Shown here in pieces: positions 17,112 through 27,316 of a stretch of 64,000 nt of DNA. Source of the stretch: Thermoflexus sp. (GTDB lineage: Bacteria > Chloroflexota > Anaerolineae > Aggregatilineales > Aggregatilineaceae); contig DYGX01000011.1 of assembly GCA_020724465.1 (NCBI GenBank), positions 65,915-129,914 of the forward strand, in the 5' to 3' direction. The number at the start of each line of letters is the position of its first letter. Position 1 is the first letter of the stretch. Below the pieces are notes generated by a model that searched no databases, was not told where the DNA came from, and saw only the letters and a program-made list of their open reading frames with translations. Position numbers and translations under genes: made by a program.

Positions 17112-17201
17112 AACCTGTCCGGCCGGGCGGATCGAGCCACACTCAGGAGATTGTAGCGGCTTTGCTGATCTCAGGCTATTCTGCCCGGCCGGGAGAGCAA
17201 A

Positions 17202-17232
17202 CAAAGGCGCCCGGCGACTCGCTCGCCGGGCG
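17202..17232 (-). terminator. Intrinsic terminator after the ABC exporter operon
   Basis: CGCCCGGCGA at 17208-17217 and TCGCCGGGCG at 17223-17232 form a perfect 10-bp stem with a 5-base loop. On the minus strand it is followed by CCTTTGTTTG. It lies 42 bases after the stop of the exporter gene (17274). Confidence 0.7.
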
Positions 17233-17273
17233 TGCGTACGCGTTGTGTACGCCGCGAGCGGGCAAGCGCGACG

Positions 17274-19094
17274 TCAGGCTGCGTCGGTCAGTTTGCCGGA
17301 CCGCTCGATGTACTCCAGGCTCTGGTGCCGGAAGTAGGTGTTGTACAACTCGGCATAGTGTCCCCCGGCGGCCAGCAGCTCGTCGTGGTTGCCTTCCTCG
17401 ATGATCTTGCCTTCGCGCAGGACGATGATCCGGTCTGCGTTGCGGATAGTGGAGAGCCGGTGCGCGATCACCACTGAGGTCCGGCGCTTCATGACCTCGT
17501 CCAGCCCTTCCTGGATCAGCGTCTCGGTCAACGGGTCGACGCTGGCGGTGGCTTCGTCCAGGATGAAGATCGCCGGGTCCTGCAGCAGCACGCGTGCCAG
17601 AGCGACGAGCTGCCGCTGGCCCATCGACAGACTGCTGCCGCGCTCGCCAACTTCGGTGTCGAGCCCGTTGGGCAGGCTCTTGATCCAATCGCCACTGCCG
17701 ACCTGCTGCGCCGCGCTGATCACGTCCTCGTCGCTGGCGTCCGGCGATCCGTAGCGGATGTTGTCCTTCACCGTGCCGTCGAACAGGAACGGCGTCTGCG
17801 TCACAATTCCCAGATGGCTGCGATAGCTGTGCAGGTCCAGGGTGCGGATGTCGTGCCCGTCGATCAGAATACGCCCGCCCTGGAACTCGTAAAAGCGCGC
17901 GATCAGGCGGGCGATGCTCGACTTGCCCGAGCCGGTGTGACCGACCAGCGCGAGCGTCTCGCCGGGGTGAATGGTCAGCGAGAAGTCTTCGAGGACTGGC
18001 TCGTCGTCCTTGTAGCGGAAATCGACATGCTCGAACACGATCTCGCCCTGCACCAGCGGCAGCACCTGGCTGTCGGTCTGGACGACTTTCGGGTCGTCGT
18101 CAATCAGCGCGAAGACCCGCTCGCCGGCAGCCAACCCAAGCTGGAACTGGCTCCAGAACGAGGCGATGCTGGTCAGCGGGAACCAGAACATCCCGATACC
18201 CTGGATGAACAGGTACCAGTCGCCGGGGCTGAGCTGCCCGTCGATCACTCGCTGCCCGCCGAAGTAAACCAGCGCCGCTGTGCCCACCCCGGACAGAATC
18301 TGGAGCAGCGGGAAGATGCTGCTGAAGACGTAACCGGTTCTCAGGTTGATCCGGTACGAGCGCGCGTTGACGCCGAGGAACTCGTCGTAGACGGTGTGCT
18401 CCTGGCGGAACGCCTTGGCGACGCCGATGCCGCTGACAGTCTCCTGGATGTGCGCGCTGACCTCGGCCAGGATGCGTCGCGACTGTGTGACGGTGTCGCG
18501 CGCGATCTTGCGGAAGGATAGCGCCGCGAGGATGATCGGCGGCGCCAGGGTAAGCGTCAGCAGGGTCAGCCGCACGTCGACGTAAAACAGGTACCCGATC
18601 AGCAGCACCACCAGCAGAAGCTGGCTCATCAGGTCCATTGTCAGGGTGACGACTTGCGAGAACGCCTGCGTGTCGGATGTGACGCGGCTGACGATCTTGC
18701 CGGTCGGGATGCTATCGTAGAACGACAGATCGCGCCGGACCACGGCGTCGAAAGCATCTTCGCGCAGCTTGAGCACGACGTTTCCGATTGCCTCGGCAGA
18801 CAGCCAGCGCCGCACGGCGTTGAAGGCCCAGCCCACGACGCCCAGCCCCGTCACAACCAGACTGATCCCCAGCACGCGGTTGGTGGACAGATCGTGTTGT
18901 AGCTGGTCGAGCGCGTAGGAGATATAGATCGGCAGCGCGGTCTGCGCCAGCGAGGTCAGCACAACCATGATCGCGACGACGAACATCCGGCCCAACTGCG
19001 GGCGGAAGTAGCTCAGGATGCGACGCACCAGCTCGCGATCGCCGTAGGAGCGATCGTATTCTTCGGCGTCGAGACCATCCATGATGAAACCCAT
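17274..19094 (-). CDS. ABC exporter half-transporter, subunit with intact catalytic Glu
   Basis: A 606-residue half transporter: six membrane helices (about residues 30-330), then a nucleotide-binding domain with Walker A GHTGSGKSS, signature LSMGQRQ (second Gly replaced by Met), and Walker B FILDEATASVDP with the catalytic Glu. With its neighbour (19106-20941) it forms a heterodimeric type IV exporter, as in TM287/288 or BmrCD, for lipids, drugs or peptides; the substrate is unknown. The genes are 11 bases apart. Confidence 0.92.
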   Translation of the reverse strand: MGFIMDGLDAEEYDRSYGDRELVRRILSYFRPQLGRMFVVAIMVVLTSLAQTALPIYISYALDQLQHDLSTNRVLGISLVVTGLGVVGWAFNAVRRWLSAEAIGNVVLKLREDAFDAVVRRDLSFYDSIPTGKIVSRVTSDTQAFSQVVTLTMDLMSQLLLVVLLIGYLFYVDVRLTLLTLTLAPPIILAALSFRKIARDTVTQSRRILAEVSAHIQETVSGIGVAKAFRQEHTVYDEFLGVNARSYRINLRTGYVFSSIFPLLQILSGVGTAALVYFGGQRVIDGQLSPGDWYLFIQGIGMFWFPLTSIASFWSQFQLGLAAGERVFALIDDDPKVVQTDSQVLPLVQGEIVFEHVDFRYKDDEPVLEDFSLTIHPGETLALVGHTGSGKSSIARLIARFYEFQGGRILIDGHDIRTLDLHSYRSHLGIVTQTPFLFDGTVKDNIRYGSPDASDEDVISAAQQVGSGDWIKSLPNGLDTEVGERGSSLSMGQRQLVALARVLLQDPAIFILDEATASVDPLTETLIQEGLDEVMKRRTSVVIAHRLSTIRNADRIIVLREGKIIEEGNHDELLAAGGHYAELYNTYFRHQSLEYIERSGKLTDAA

Positions 19095-19105
19095 AACTGT
19101 CTCTC

Positions 19106-20941
19106 CTAGGCTGTCTGCGGTTCGGTTGCGGGTTCTTCCAGCGGAGGCAGCTCGAGATCATAGCGTGCGAAGATGCGCCGGTAATGCGGCGAGGTGCGCA
19201 GAAGATCGTCGTGGGAGCCCGAGGCCACCAGACGCCCGCCGTCCAGCACCAGGATCTTGTCCGCCCAGCGAATCTGCGACAGGCGGTGTGTGATCAGCAG
19301 GGTGGTTCGCCCTTCTTGCGCACGCCGGATCGCCTTCTGGATCTCGTCCTCGGTCGCGCTGTCGATGGCGCTGGTCGAGTCGTCCAGAATCAGGATGCGC
19401 GGGTCGTTCAGAAACGCGCGCGCCAGCGCGATCCGCTGGCGCTGGCCGCCGGAGAGCATCACACCGCGCTCGCCGACTTTCGTCTCGTAGCCTTCCGCGA
19501 ACGATACGATGAAATCGTGCGCCTGGGCCTCGCGAGCGGCCTGTTCGACGCGCTCACGCGGCGTGCCCGGCGCGCCGAACGCGATATTCTCGGCCACGCT
19601 GCGCGAGAACAGGAAGACGTCCTGCTCGATCTTGGCGATCTGCGAGCGCAGCCGCGCCAGATCCCACTCGCGCACGTCCACTCCATCGATCAGAACGCGC
19701 CCGCGCGTGACATCGTAGGTGCGGTTGATCAACTGGGTTAGCGTGCTCTTGCCCGACCCGGTCTGGCCGACGATGGCGACCGTCTCGCCGGGGGCGATGT
19801 GGAACGATATATCCTGGATCACGGGAGAATGGCACTCGCCGTCGCCTTCGGACACGGCTTCATAGCAGAAGGTCACGTTCTCGAAGACGATGTCGCCCTG
19901 GATCTGCTGGCTGTAGCCGCCGGCGTTCTCGTCCAGCTCAGTCTCGGCTGTCACGATCCGCAGGATGCGCTCGGCGCTGGCGATACCAAGCTGGATCAGA
20001 GAGAACGAGAAGATCGAGATGAAGGTCGGAAAGCGCAGGACGTTCATCAGGCCCATCACAGCGATGATCTCGGCGATGCCCAGCGTCCCGCGGTTGTAGA
20101 GGATCATGCTGTGCAGGAAGGTCAGGCCAAGCGCGAAGCCGTAGAGCAACAGCGGCAGATAGCGCGCCTCGATCTGGCCCTGTTCGACGAAATAGTCGCG
20201 GTACAGGCGCGCATTGCGATAGAAGCGCCCGCGCTCGACGGCTTCCTGCACGCTGGCCTTGACGATCTCGATGCCGGAGAGCACTTCTTCCAGCTTGGCG
20301 TTCATCGTGCCGAACTGCTCGCGCTGCCGGACCATGACCGGGTTGAGAACGCGGACATAGCGCCGCACCGAGACGATGTACGACAGGATGAACAGCACCG
20401 GGACGAGCAGAAGCTCCACCTGGAGCATGGCGATAAACACGAGCGGGACGATGATCCCGATCACCGTCTCGTAGATGAAGCGCAGACCGGGGCTGAGCAT
20501 GGCGTTGAGCTGGCGCACGTCGTCCGTCGCGCGTGCCATGATATCGCCCACGCGTTGCCGATCGTGAAATGTCTGGCTCTTGCCCAGCAGGCTGATGTAC
20601 AGCTCATGGCGCGCGTCGGCTTCCATGCGCTGTGCCACGGTTTCGATCAACAGGCTGTTGAGCAGAAAAGCGACGCTGCTGACCATCAGCGCGCCCAGGA
20701 TCAGCAGCGAGATCGGCACGAGGTCGGCGCGTCCCCCAGGCCCCAGGATCGCCTCGGCGGCCCGTCCGACCAGCACGGGGCTTTGCGAATAGGCAATGAA
20801 ATCGACGATGCTGAACAGAACCGAGCCGATGAACAGCCACTTGTAACGCCAGACATGAGACGCGATCCACCGCACCGGGCTTTTCAGGTTGTAGGGATAG
20901 GCGTTCTCGACGGTGAACTCGCTTTTTGTAGAAGCGCGCAT
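19106..20941 (-). CDS. ABC exporter half-transporter, subunit with degenerate ATP site
   Basis: A 611-residue half transporter with six membrane helices then an ATPase domain: Walker A GQTGSGKST, signature LSGGQRQR, and Walker B LILDDSTSAIDS where the catalytic Glu is Asp. Pairing this Asp site with the altered LSMGQ signature of the partner gives one degenerate and one canonical ATP site, as in known asymmetric heterodimers. The first 35 residues form a soluble N-terminal stretch. It is the first gene of the pair, 226 bases downstream of a strong promoter. Confidence 0.92.
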   Translation of the reverse strand: MRASTKSEFTVENAYPYNLKSPVRWIASHVWRYKWLFIGSVLFSIVDFIAYSQSPVLVGRAAEAILGPGGRADLVPISLLILGALMVSSVAFLLNSLLIETVAQRMEADARHELYISLLGKSQTFHDRQRVGDIMARATDDVRQLNAMLSPGLRFIYETVIGIIVPLVFIAMLQVELLLVPVLFILSYIVSVRRYVRVLNPVMVRQREQFGTMNAKLEEVLSGIEIVKASVQEAVERGRFYRNARLYRDYFVEQGQIEARYLPLLLYGFALGLTFLHSMILYNRGTLGIAEIIAVMGLMNVLRFPTFISIFSFSLIQLGIASAERILRIVTAETELDENAGGYSQQIQGDIVFENVTFCYEAVSEGDGECHSPVIQDISFHIAPGETVAIVGQTGSGKSTLTQLINRTYDVTRGRVLIDGVDVREWDLARLRSQIAKIEQDVFLFSRSVAENIAFGAPGTPRERVEQAAREAQAHDFIVSFAEGYETKVGERGVMLSGGQRQRIALARAFLNDPRILILDDSTSAIDSATEDEIQKAIRRAQEGRTTLLITHRLSQIRWADKILVLDGGRLVASGSHDDLLRTSPHYRRIFARYDLELPPLEEPATEPQTA

Positions 20942-21166
20942 AACGCATAAGCTCCCGACCAGGTGTCCGGATCTAGGTACGCTTGATAGGACTCAGTGGG
21001 CCGAGTTAAGGGCCTGTGCCGGACTTGCGAGCGCACAGGTTGACGGGACGGCGGGGGTGCATGCCGAGACGGTTCGCGTGATGTTTCAGCAGCAGGTGGG
21101 TGGGGTGGGCATGGCTCTGTGTGCCTCGTCAATGCTCCTGCGAGAATGAGTGTGTCCAGCCGATTT

Positions 21167-21195
21167 ATTATACACGAAATTGACTCACATGCCAA
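21167..21195 (-). promoter_or_regulatory. Sigma-70 promoter of the ABC exporter operon
   Basis: On the minus strand TTGGCA (21195-21190), a 17-base spacer and a perfect TATAAT (21172-21167). It lies in the 388-base gap 20942-21329 between the exporter and the LysM gene and implies a leader of about 220 bases. Apart from this promoter and the LysM terminator nothing was recognised in the gap. Confidence 0.65.
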
Positions 21196-21236
21196 GAACT
21201 AAAGTTCTAATCAGGCGCCGGTTTCGGACCAAGCAC

Positions 21237-21269
21237 AAAACGAGCCGGCGCTTGTCAGGCGCCGGCTCG
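21237..21269 (-). terminator. Intrinsic terminator of the LysM gene
   Basis: CGAGCCGGCGC (21241-21251) and GCGCCGGCTCG (21259-21269) give a perfect 11-bp stem with 7-base loop, followed on the minus strand by TTTTGTG. It lies 60 bases after the LysM gene stop. Confidence 0.8.
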
Positions 21270-21329
21270 GAACGGTCGCGGTCTGTGCGTTTTGCTGTTG
21301 GCAGGTGGCGCGGCCAACGCGCGGCGATG

Positions 21330-22037
21330 TTACCCCGCCACAGGAATCCTCAGCACGTTACCCGCGTAGATCACGTACGGATACTGGATGTTGTTGAGGG
21401 CGGCGATGTCGCGCCAGTTCACTCCGTACTGGTTGGCGATCTTCACCAGATAGTCGCCGCGCTGCACCGTGTAGGTGATGTAGTTGGTGGGCGGCGGGGT
21501 GGTTGCTCCTGGGATGATCAGCACCTGGCCGATGTAGATGCGATAGTCCGCAGGGATGTTGTTGGCGGCCACCAGCGCCGGAATCGTGATTCCGAAGCGC
21601 TGAGCAATGCTGAAGACCGTGTCGCCCGGCTGCACGATGTAGGTAGTCTGCGTCGGCGGCGGGGTCGTGGGCGGCGGCGGTGTCGGGCCACCACTGGTGA
21701 CTGGCAGAGTGGTGACGGGCACGGTCGTCCAGAAGGCGTTGGCCGGTGCCCAGCCGATCACACCCCCCGTCCGGTGCGACACCTGCAACCAGGTGGTTTC
21801 GTTGTTGCGCCCTGTCAGGCAGACCAGGTTGCCCGCGACCAGGGTCGCCGTAATGTTCGACTGCCAGCTTGGGGCGGCACGCACGAAGAGCGTGTCAAAC
21901 ATGGTGATGAGAATCGGGCAGCCCGGCGTGCCCTGAGCGCTGGCTGTGCTGGCTGCAGGCGCGAACGCCACAAGCAGCGCCACCGTCAGCAAGATGGCTA
22001 CCAGCCGTTTCGTGTCGATCATCTGGCGGATACTCAT
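21330..22037 (-). CDS. Secreted SH3b-LysM cell-wall protein
   Basis: A 235-residue exported protein. A signal sequence (to about residue 35, AASTASAQG) is followed by an SH3b-like domain (about 38-105, with Trp-rich SHRTGGVIGWAPANAFW), a Pro/Thr linker (PPPPTTPPPTQTT), and two LysM repeats (about 133-180 and 187-234) each with the YxVQxGDxxxxIA pattern. LysM binds the N-acetylglucosamine backbone of peptidoglycan, so the protein probably sits in the cell wall or sheath. No catalytic domain is present. The ATG has AAGGAGG upstream. Confidence 0.9.
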   Translation of the reverse strand: MSIRQMIDTKRLVAILLTVALLVAFAPAASTASAQGTPGCPILITMFDTLFVRAAPSWQSNITATLVAGNLVCLTGRNNETTWLQVSHRTGGVIGWAPANAFWTTVPVTTLPVTSGGPTPPPPTTPPPTQTTYIVQPGDTVFSIAQRFGITIPALVAANNIPADYRIYIGQVLIIPGATTPPPTNYITYTVQRGDYLVKIANQYGVNWRDIAALNNIQYPYVIYAGNVLRIPVAG

Positions 22038-22092
22038 GTCGCCTCCTTATTGGAATGTCCGCGCCTGTCGGTTAATGCCAGTGTTAGTTTGA

Positions 22093-22121
22093 TTTATACA
22101 ACATTCGCAAACAACTGGCAA
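22093..22121 (-). promoter_or_regulatory. Promoter of the LysM gene
   Basis: On the minus strand TTGCCA (22121-22116), a 17-base spacer and TATAAA (22098-22093), about 55 bases upstream of the start codon. The surrounding gap 22038-22341 (304 bases) is AT-rich near this site; the rest up to the GH130 gene shows no other recognised feature. Confidence 0.6.
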
Positions 22122-22341
22122 GCAACCTTTACAATTTCCGCATGTCCCGCGCCTTAACCACCGGTTCGTTTGTTTTCTAGCATAGGAACATCGTTTCGCG
22201 CAAGCGTGACCGCCGCCATACGCTTGGCCCACGCTCGCGCAACCGTTGGCCTTCGCGCTGGCGCAGCGTGTGCGGCTGGCCCGGATCGCGTGCGCGTCCC
22301 CGCTATCGGGCAGACGGCGCCCCTCTCCAAAACCTGTGGCG

Positions 22342-23259
22342 CTAGCTTTCGATGAAGGCGGCGACGTCTTGCTTGCTGGCAATGGCGAGCGCCATAGCCT
22401 CACCGCGCGTCACCCGGGCGACGGCCATGACATGATCGGCCCCGCCGTAGTAGATCAGGTACTCGTCCTCGCGCTCAATGCCGCCGCACGAGAAAACCAC
22501 GTTGGGCACATCGCCGACTTCTTCCCAGGGCGCGCGCGGGCACAGCACCGGCTCTGCCTGCCGCTTGAGCACGCGGGTGGGGTCTTCCAGGTCGAGCAGG
22601 GCGACGCCCAGGCAGTAGATCCGCGCCTCGCCGAAGCCGTGATAGAAGGTCAGCCAGCCGGCGTCGGTGTAAAACGGCGGGCCACCGGCCCCGATCCGCA
22701 CGCCGTCCCACAGGCCGGGGCGCGGCGACATGACGATCTGGTGATCCGTCCAATGCAGCAGATCGTCGGAGTACGCGATCCACATATCCGGCTTGCGGCG
22801 GTGGAACATCGCATAGCGCCCTTTGATCTTGCGCGGAAAGAGCGCCGCGTCTTTGTTGTTCTCGTCCGGCAGGACAATGCCCATCCGCTCCCAGCCGATC
22901 AGGTTGCGGCTGCGAGCCATCGCCACGCGGGTCCCAATCGGCGAGAAAGCGGTGTACAGCATGTAGTACCAGCCGTCGAGATAGGTCACACGCGGGTCTT
23001 CGACGCCATACTCCTCGTAATCCTCTTCGGGCACGAACACCGGCTCCTTCAGGCGGTTGAAGTGCAGGCCGTCGGTGCTGACAGCGCAGCCGATGCGGGA
23101 AACCCGGTCCAGCCCCTGGGCGCGATAGAGCATGTAGACCAGCCCATCCCGCTCGACGACGGCTGCGTTGAAGACGTTGTCGCTCTCCCACTCGTTGATG
23201 AGCGACGGCATCAAGATCGGATTGCCCCGATAGCGTTTCAGGGTCAAGGGCGTGCTCAT
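22342..23259 (-). CDS. GH130-family glycoside phosphorylase/hydrolase
   Basis: A 305-residue cytosolic enzyme with the five-bladed beta-propeller pattern of family 130. Typical segments are RYRGNPILMPS at the start, GLVYMLYRAQGLD, the conserved GVEDPRVTYLDGWYYMLYTAF with the catalytic acidic residues, and DGVRIGAGGPPFYTDAGWL. The family phosphorolyses beta-1,2- or beta-1,4-mannosides or hydrolyses them; the subgroup is not decided here. It overlaps the DUF624 gene by 4 bases and ends an operon with a sugar importer and a secreted carbohydrate-active protein, so it probably processes the imported oligosaccharide. Confidence 0.88.
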   Translation of the reverse strand: MSTPLTLKRYRGNPILMPSLINEWESDNVFNAAVVERDGLVYMLYRAQGLDRVSRIGCAVSTDGLHFNRLKEPVFVPEEDYEEYGVEDPRVTYLDGWYYMLYTAFSPIGTRVAMARSRNLIGWERMGIVLPDENNKDAALFPRKIKGRYAMFHRRKPDMWIAYSDDLLHWTDHQIVMSPRPGLWDGVRIGAGGPPFYTDAGWLTFYHGFGEARIYCLGVALLDLEDPTRVLKRQAEPVLCPRAPWEEVGDVPNVVFSCGGIEREDEYLIYYGGADHVMAVARVTRGEAMALAIASKQDVAAFIES

Positions 23260-23903
23260 TCCTGCTCTCCATCGAACTGCGACGGGGCCGCGCCGGGCAG
23301 CTTGCCGAAAGCCCGCAGCCGCTCCAGCACAGCCTGGTTGCCAAGTAGCGCCAGAAAACTGGTCAGAAACACCGCCAGCGGCAGCACGGTCACTACGCTG
23401 ACGACCACAGCCAGTGCCGCGCCACCCAGCAGCGTCAGCGTGTACAGGGGCGAGGCCAACGCCAGGAATGCGGCGTTGCGCAGCGCCAGCCGCAGACGGC
23501 GATCCTCTTGCAGCACCAGAAACGGCCAGACGTAGAACTGGATCGCCAGCCAGAGCAGACCGGCAGCTACCAGCACAATCAGAATCAGCGTGGGCAGCAG
23601 GCCGCGCGCCGCGGCGTAGAATGAGGTATTGACGGCAAAGACCACCCCGACCAGCAGATTCACCAACAGCCAGCGAAAGCTCAGCCAGGCATGCTGGCGC
23701 GCGGCCTGGATGAACTCATCGAGGTGTTGGCCGGTTCCCCGCGCCGAGCTGTGTGTGACCGCGTAGATGCCCGCCGTGGCTGGCCCCAGCAGCACGACCG
23801 TCAGCGCAGCGCCGAACCACACCGCATTGAGCGCGGCAAGGCTGACCATGCCGTTGTACCAGTCGCGCAGCGTCCGCCAGTAGACGCTTAGGGCTGCTTG
23901 CAT
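23256..23903 (-). CDS. DUF624-family membrane protein (YesL-like)
   Basis: A 215-residue protein with five or six membrane helices, the length and pattern of the YesL/DUF624 family often found in oligosaccharide ABC operons of Firmicutes and Chloroflexota. The N-terminal stretch (WRTLRDWYNGMVSLAALNAVW) is typical. The molecular role is not known. The gene lies between a secreted carbohydrate-active protein (17 bases upstream) and GH130 (4-base overlap). Confidence 0.75.
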   Translation of the reverse strand: MQAALSVYWRTLRDWYNGMVSLAALNAVWFGAALTVVLLGPATAGIYAVTHSSARGTGQHLDEFIQAARQHAWLSFRWLLVNLLVGVVFAVNTSFYAAARGLLPTLILIVLVAAGLLWLAIQFYVWPFLVLQEDRRLRLALRNAAFLALASPLYTLTLLGGAALAVVVSVVTVLPLAVFLTSFLALLGNQAVLERLRAFGKLPGAAPSQFDGEQE

Positions 23904-23920
23904 AGGCGGGCCGTCTCAGT

Positions 23921-26377
23921 CTATTCAGGCTGCTCTTCAACCAGGGTCACCGCGCCGCTGTGCGTGTCGTAAGTGAGCGTGAAGCGGGTGCCGTCCGGCG
24001 TTTCAAACACGCGCTCGGCGACGACCGGCTGGATCAGAAAGCCGTCAATCGACGCGCGGCGGCGGTCATCACGCCCCGCGTATGTGACGGTCAGCGTATG
24101 CGCGCCTGCATCCAGCATGACCGGTTCAGGGCTTACCAGGTCGAGCCACAGATAGCGACGATCTTCGGCGGTGTTGGCCGGGATCACCCAGACAGGGCCG
24201 CCATTGAGCGCAACGCCCAGTGCGACCGTGTTCGCGGCGGCAGACAGCACATCGTCTGCGCCGCCGTATGCCTCGAGATCGGCCAGATCATCGACCAGGA
24301 TCAGCCGCGCCAGATTGGCGGGGGTGTCCGGATCGGCGCCGGTCAGGTCGAGGAACGAGTCGCCCCCGAAACCGCGCCCCACTTCGACGCGCATCACCTG
24401 CCCGCTGCGAACATCTCCGACCCGCATCGAGCGGAAGGGCAGGCGTGCCTCGTAGACGTACCCATCGCCTGACTCGAACGGCTGCCACGCCAGCTCGGCG
24501 TTGGGCATGAAGCTCTCCGCGACCCAGTCCCACACCTGCGGACCCTGCGGCGTCTGCGCCAGCGTGAACTTGCTGTTCAGCCGCGTGCCGCGCCCGCTGC
24601 CGTCGAGGTAGCCCCACAGCGCGTCCTGGCGCCACACCCCCGGCCCGACCTCATCCTGCTGGTGAGCCGGGTCGCGCACTTCGGCGGCCAGATAGAGCGC
24701 GTCGTCGTCCCACATAAAGCGGACCGTGAAGCTGTCGATCTGCGGCCCGCGCCACAGCGCCGCTCCGCGCAGGATCTGCCGCGCGGTGTCCGCCGCAAAG
24801 GGTGGCACGTCCGCCCATTCGTCCAGCACGCCGTCGATCATCACCGCGCCGTCCGGCACGCGCAGGGCGACGAGCGTTGTCTCGGGCGTGCTGACGCTCT
24901 GGCGCTCGTGCGAGGCGTAAATCCAGTACTCGCCGCTGAGTGGTACGTCGAACGCCACGTCCAGCGCGTCGCCTGCGCCCAGGCTGAAATAGCCGCTGCC
25001 GCTGAAGTACGACTCGCCTGTCCACTCCCGCGAGCGATAGTCGGGCCGCCCCGCCGCGACCTTGCCGGCTTCGGCCTCAACAACCCGGTACGGGCGGACG
25101 CTGACTTCGCTGGCTTGCATGGCGCGGGCTGCGAGCGGCTCGGCGCTGACGGTCAGCAGCGCCAGCAGCGCCTCGATGGTCGACTCGGCGCCCGCGTTGC
25201 GGTTGACGCGCCAGGCGACTGGCCCGTTGATGCCGTCGAAGCCACGCCCGGTGTCTGGATCGTACATCGGCACGCCGGCGATGTTATTGCCGAAGAACCA
25301 GGACGCTGCCAGCCCGGCCAGCGTTGCGTAGCGTTCCTCACCGGTGGCCCGGTAGAGCGCCATCAGGTCCTGCACGAGCATGTTCGTGCCATAGGCGATC
25401 TGCCCCAGGCGGCGGGGAAGGATGCCCATCTCGCGAACGCGCTCGAAGGCCATCTGGCGCATGAGGAAGGTGTCCGCCACGGCGGCGGCGGCGTCGATCC
25501 AGTCCTGCCGATCCAGTGCAGCGCCCGCGTCGGCCAGCCCGTGGACCATGTGGCTGCCCCAGGCGTGCCAGTACCCCGGCGCGTTGGTGGTGACCGGGAT
25601 CATGCCGAAGGGGTAGGTCATGCTGTCGCCCAGGCGATAGGCGGCCAGGCCGTCAGCGATGTGCTCGATGCCGGCGGCCGTCTGCGGGTTGGGATCGGCG
25701 CGGTAATAGCTTGTCAGCGCGACAAGCGCCAGCCCCGAAACGTCCGCCGCGCCGCCCGGCAGCCAGGCCGGGATGCTGAAACCGTGAACCTGGCTGAATG
25801 TTCCGTAGTTCAGGAAGCTGTCGATCAGCGCGCTTTCGGTCAGCCGGTAGGCAGCTTGCAGCTCGGCGGCGTAGGCCGGATCGACCGCCGAGAAGACGCG
25901 GTAGCCCTCGGCCAGCGCCCACAGGCCGCGCATGGCCCACCAGCCGAGCGACTTGTAGCTGGTGATGCCCTCGGTGTTGATCGTGCCCTCGCGGTCGTAG
26001 ACAAAGTTGTGAAACGTGCCGTCGTCGTTTTGCAGGGCGCGCACGAACTCCAGACAACGCCGCGCCGTATCCAGCGCGCGCCCGTCGCCGGTACGCTCGT
26101 AATACCACAGGTAAACGATCGCCGCCCGCGCCACATCATCTACCGCCGCGATGCCTTCCCCGGCAGCGTCCACCCATTCGTAGTCCGGATATTCTGAGTA
26201 GATGTGGACGATGGCGGCGTCGCGGCCATCGATCGCGACCGGCTCGGTGAGAAAACGCAGGTGCTCCAGGTTGATCAGATCGGCGCGCATCGGTGGCTCC
26301 TGTGCCTGGATGGGCGCCACCGGTGCGACCAGCGCCAGCAGCACCACGATACTCAACAGTCGTTTCAACGCGCGCAT
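23921..26377 (-). CDS. Large secreted protein: six-hairpin glycosidase-like domain plus CBM9-type domain
   Basis: An 818-residue exported protein with a signal sequence (to about residue 26). Residues about 35-420 form a helical domain that looks like an (alpha/alpha)6 six-hairpin glycosidase fold (YLWYYERTGDGRALDTARRC, SLGWWAMRGLWALAEGYR). Near residue 505 a CBM9-like carbohydrate-binding/DOMON-type module begins (IDGVLDEWADVP, VRFMWDDDALYLAAEVRD, YEARLPFRSMRVGD). The protein probably acts on or binds an extracellular glycan whose fragments enter through the linked transporter. Catalytic residues could not be assigned, so enzymatic activity is inference. Confidence 0.7.
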   Translation of the reverse strand: MRALKRLLSIVVLLALVAPVAPIQAQEPPMRADLINLEHLRFLTEPVAIDGRDAAIVHIYSEYPDYEWVDAAGEGIAAVDDVARAAIVYLWYYERTGDGRALDTARRCLEFVRALQNDDGTFHNFVYDREGTINTEGITSYKSLGWWAMRGLWALAEGYRVFSAVDPAYAAELQAAYRLTESALIDSFLNYGTFSQVHGFSIPAWLPGGAADVSGLALVALTSYYRADPNPQTAAGIEHIADGLAAYRLGDSMTYPFGMIPVTTNAPGYWHAWGSHMVHGLADAGAALDRQDWIDAAAAVADTFLMRQMAFERVREMGILPRRLGQIAYGTNMLVQDLMALYRATGEERYATLAGLAASWFFGNNIAGVPMYDPDTGRGFDGINGPVAWRVNRNAGAESTIEALLALLTVSAEPLAARAMQASEVSVRPYRVVEAEAGKVAAGRPDYRSREWTGESYFSGSGYFSLGAGDALDVAFDVPLSGEYWIYASHERQSVSTPETTLVALRVPDGAVMIDGVLDEWADVPPFAADTARQILRGAALWRGPQIDSFTVRFMWDDDALYLAAEVRDPAHQQDEVGPGVWRQDALWGYLDGSGRGTRLNSKFTLAQTPQGPQVWDWVAESFMPNAELAWQPFESGDGYVYEARLPFRSMRVGDVRSGQVMRVEVGRGFGGDSFLDLTGADPDTPANLARLILVDDLADLEAYGGADDVLSAAANTVALGVALNGGPVWVIPANTAEDRRYLWLDLVSPEPVMLDAGAHTLTVTYAGRDDRRRASIDGFLIQPVVAERVFETPDGTRFTLTYDTHSGAVTLVEEQPE

Positions 26378-26384
26378 AGACGCC

Positions 26385-27314
<930 letters not shown>

Positions 27315-27316
27315 CG

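Noticed and set aside
21330-22037. LysM protein as a peptidoglycan hydrolase
   Set aside because: No NlpC/P60, amidase or transglycosylase domain is present; the protein consists only of SH3b, linker and two LysM.
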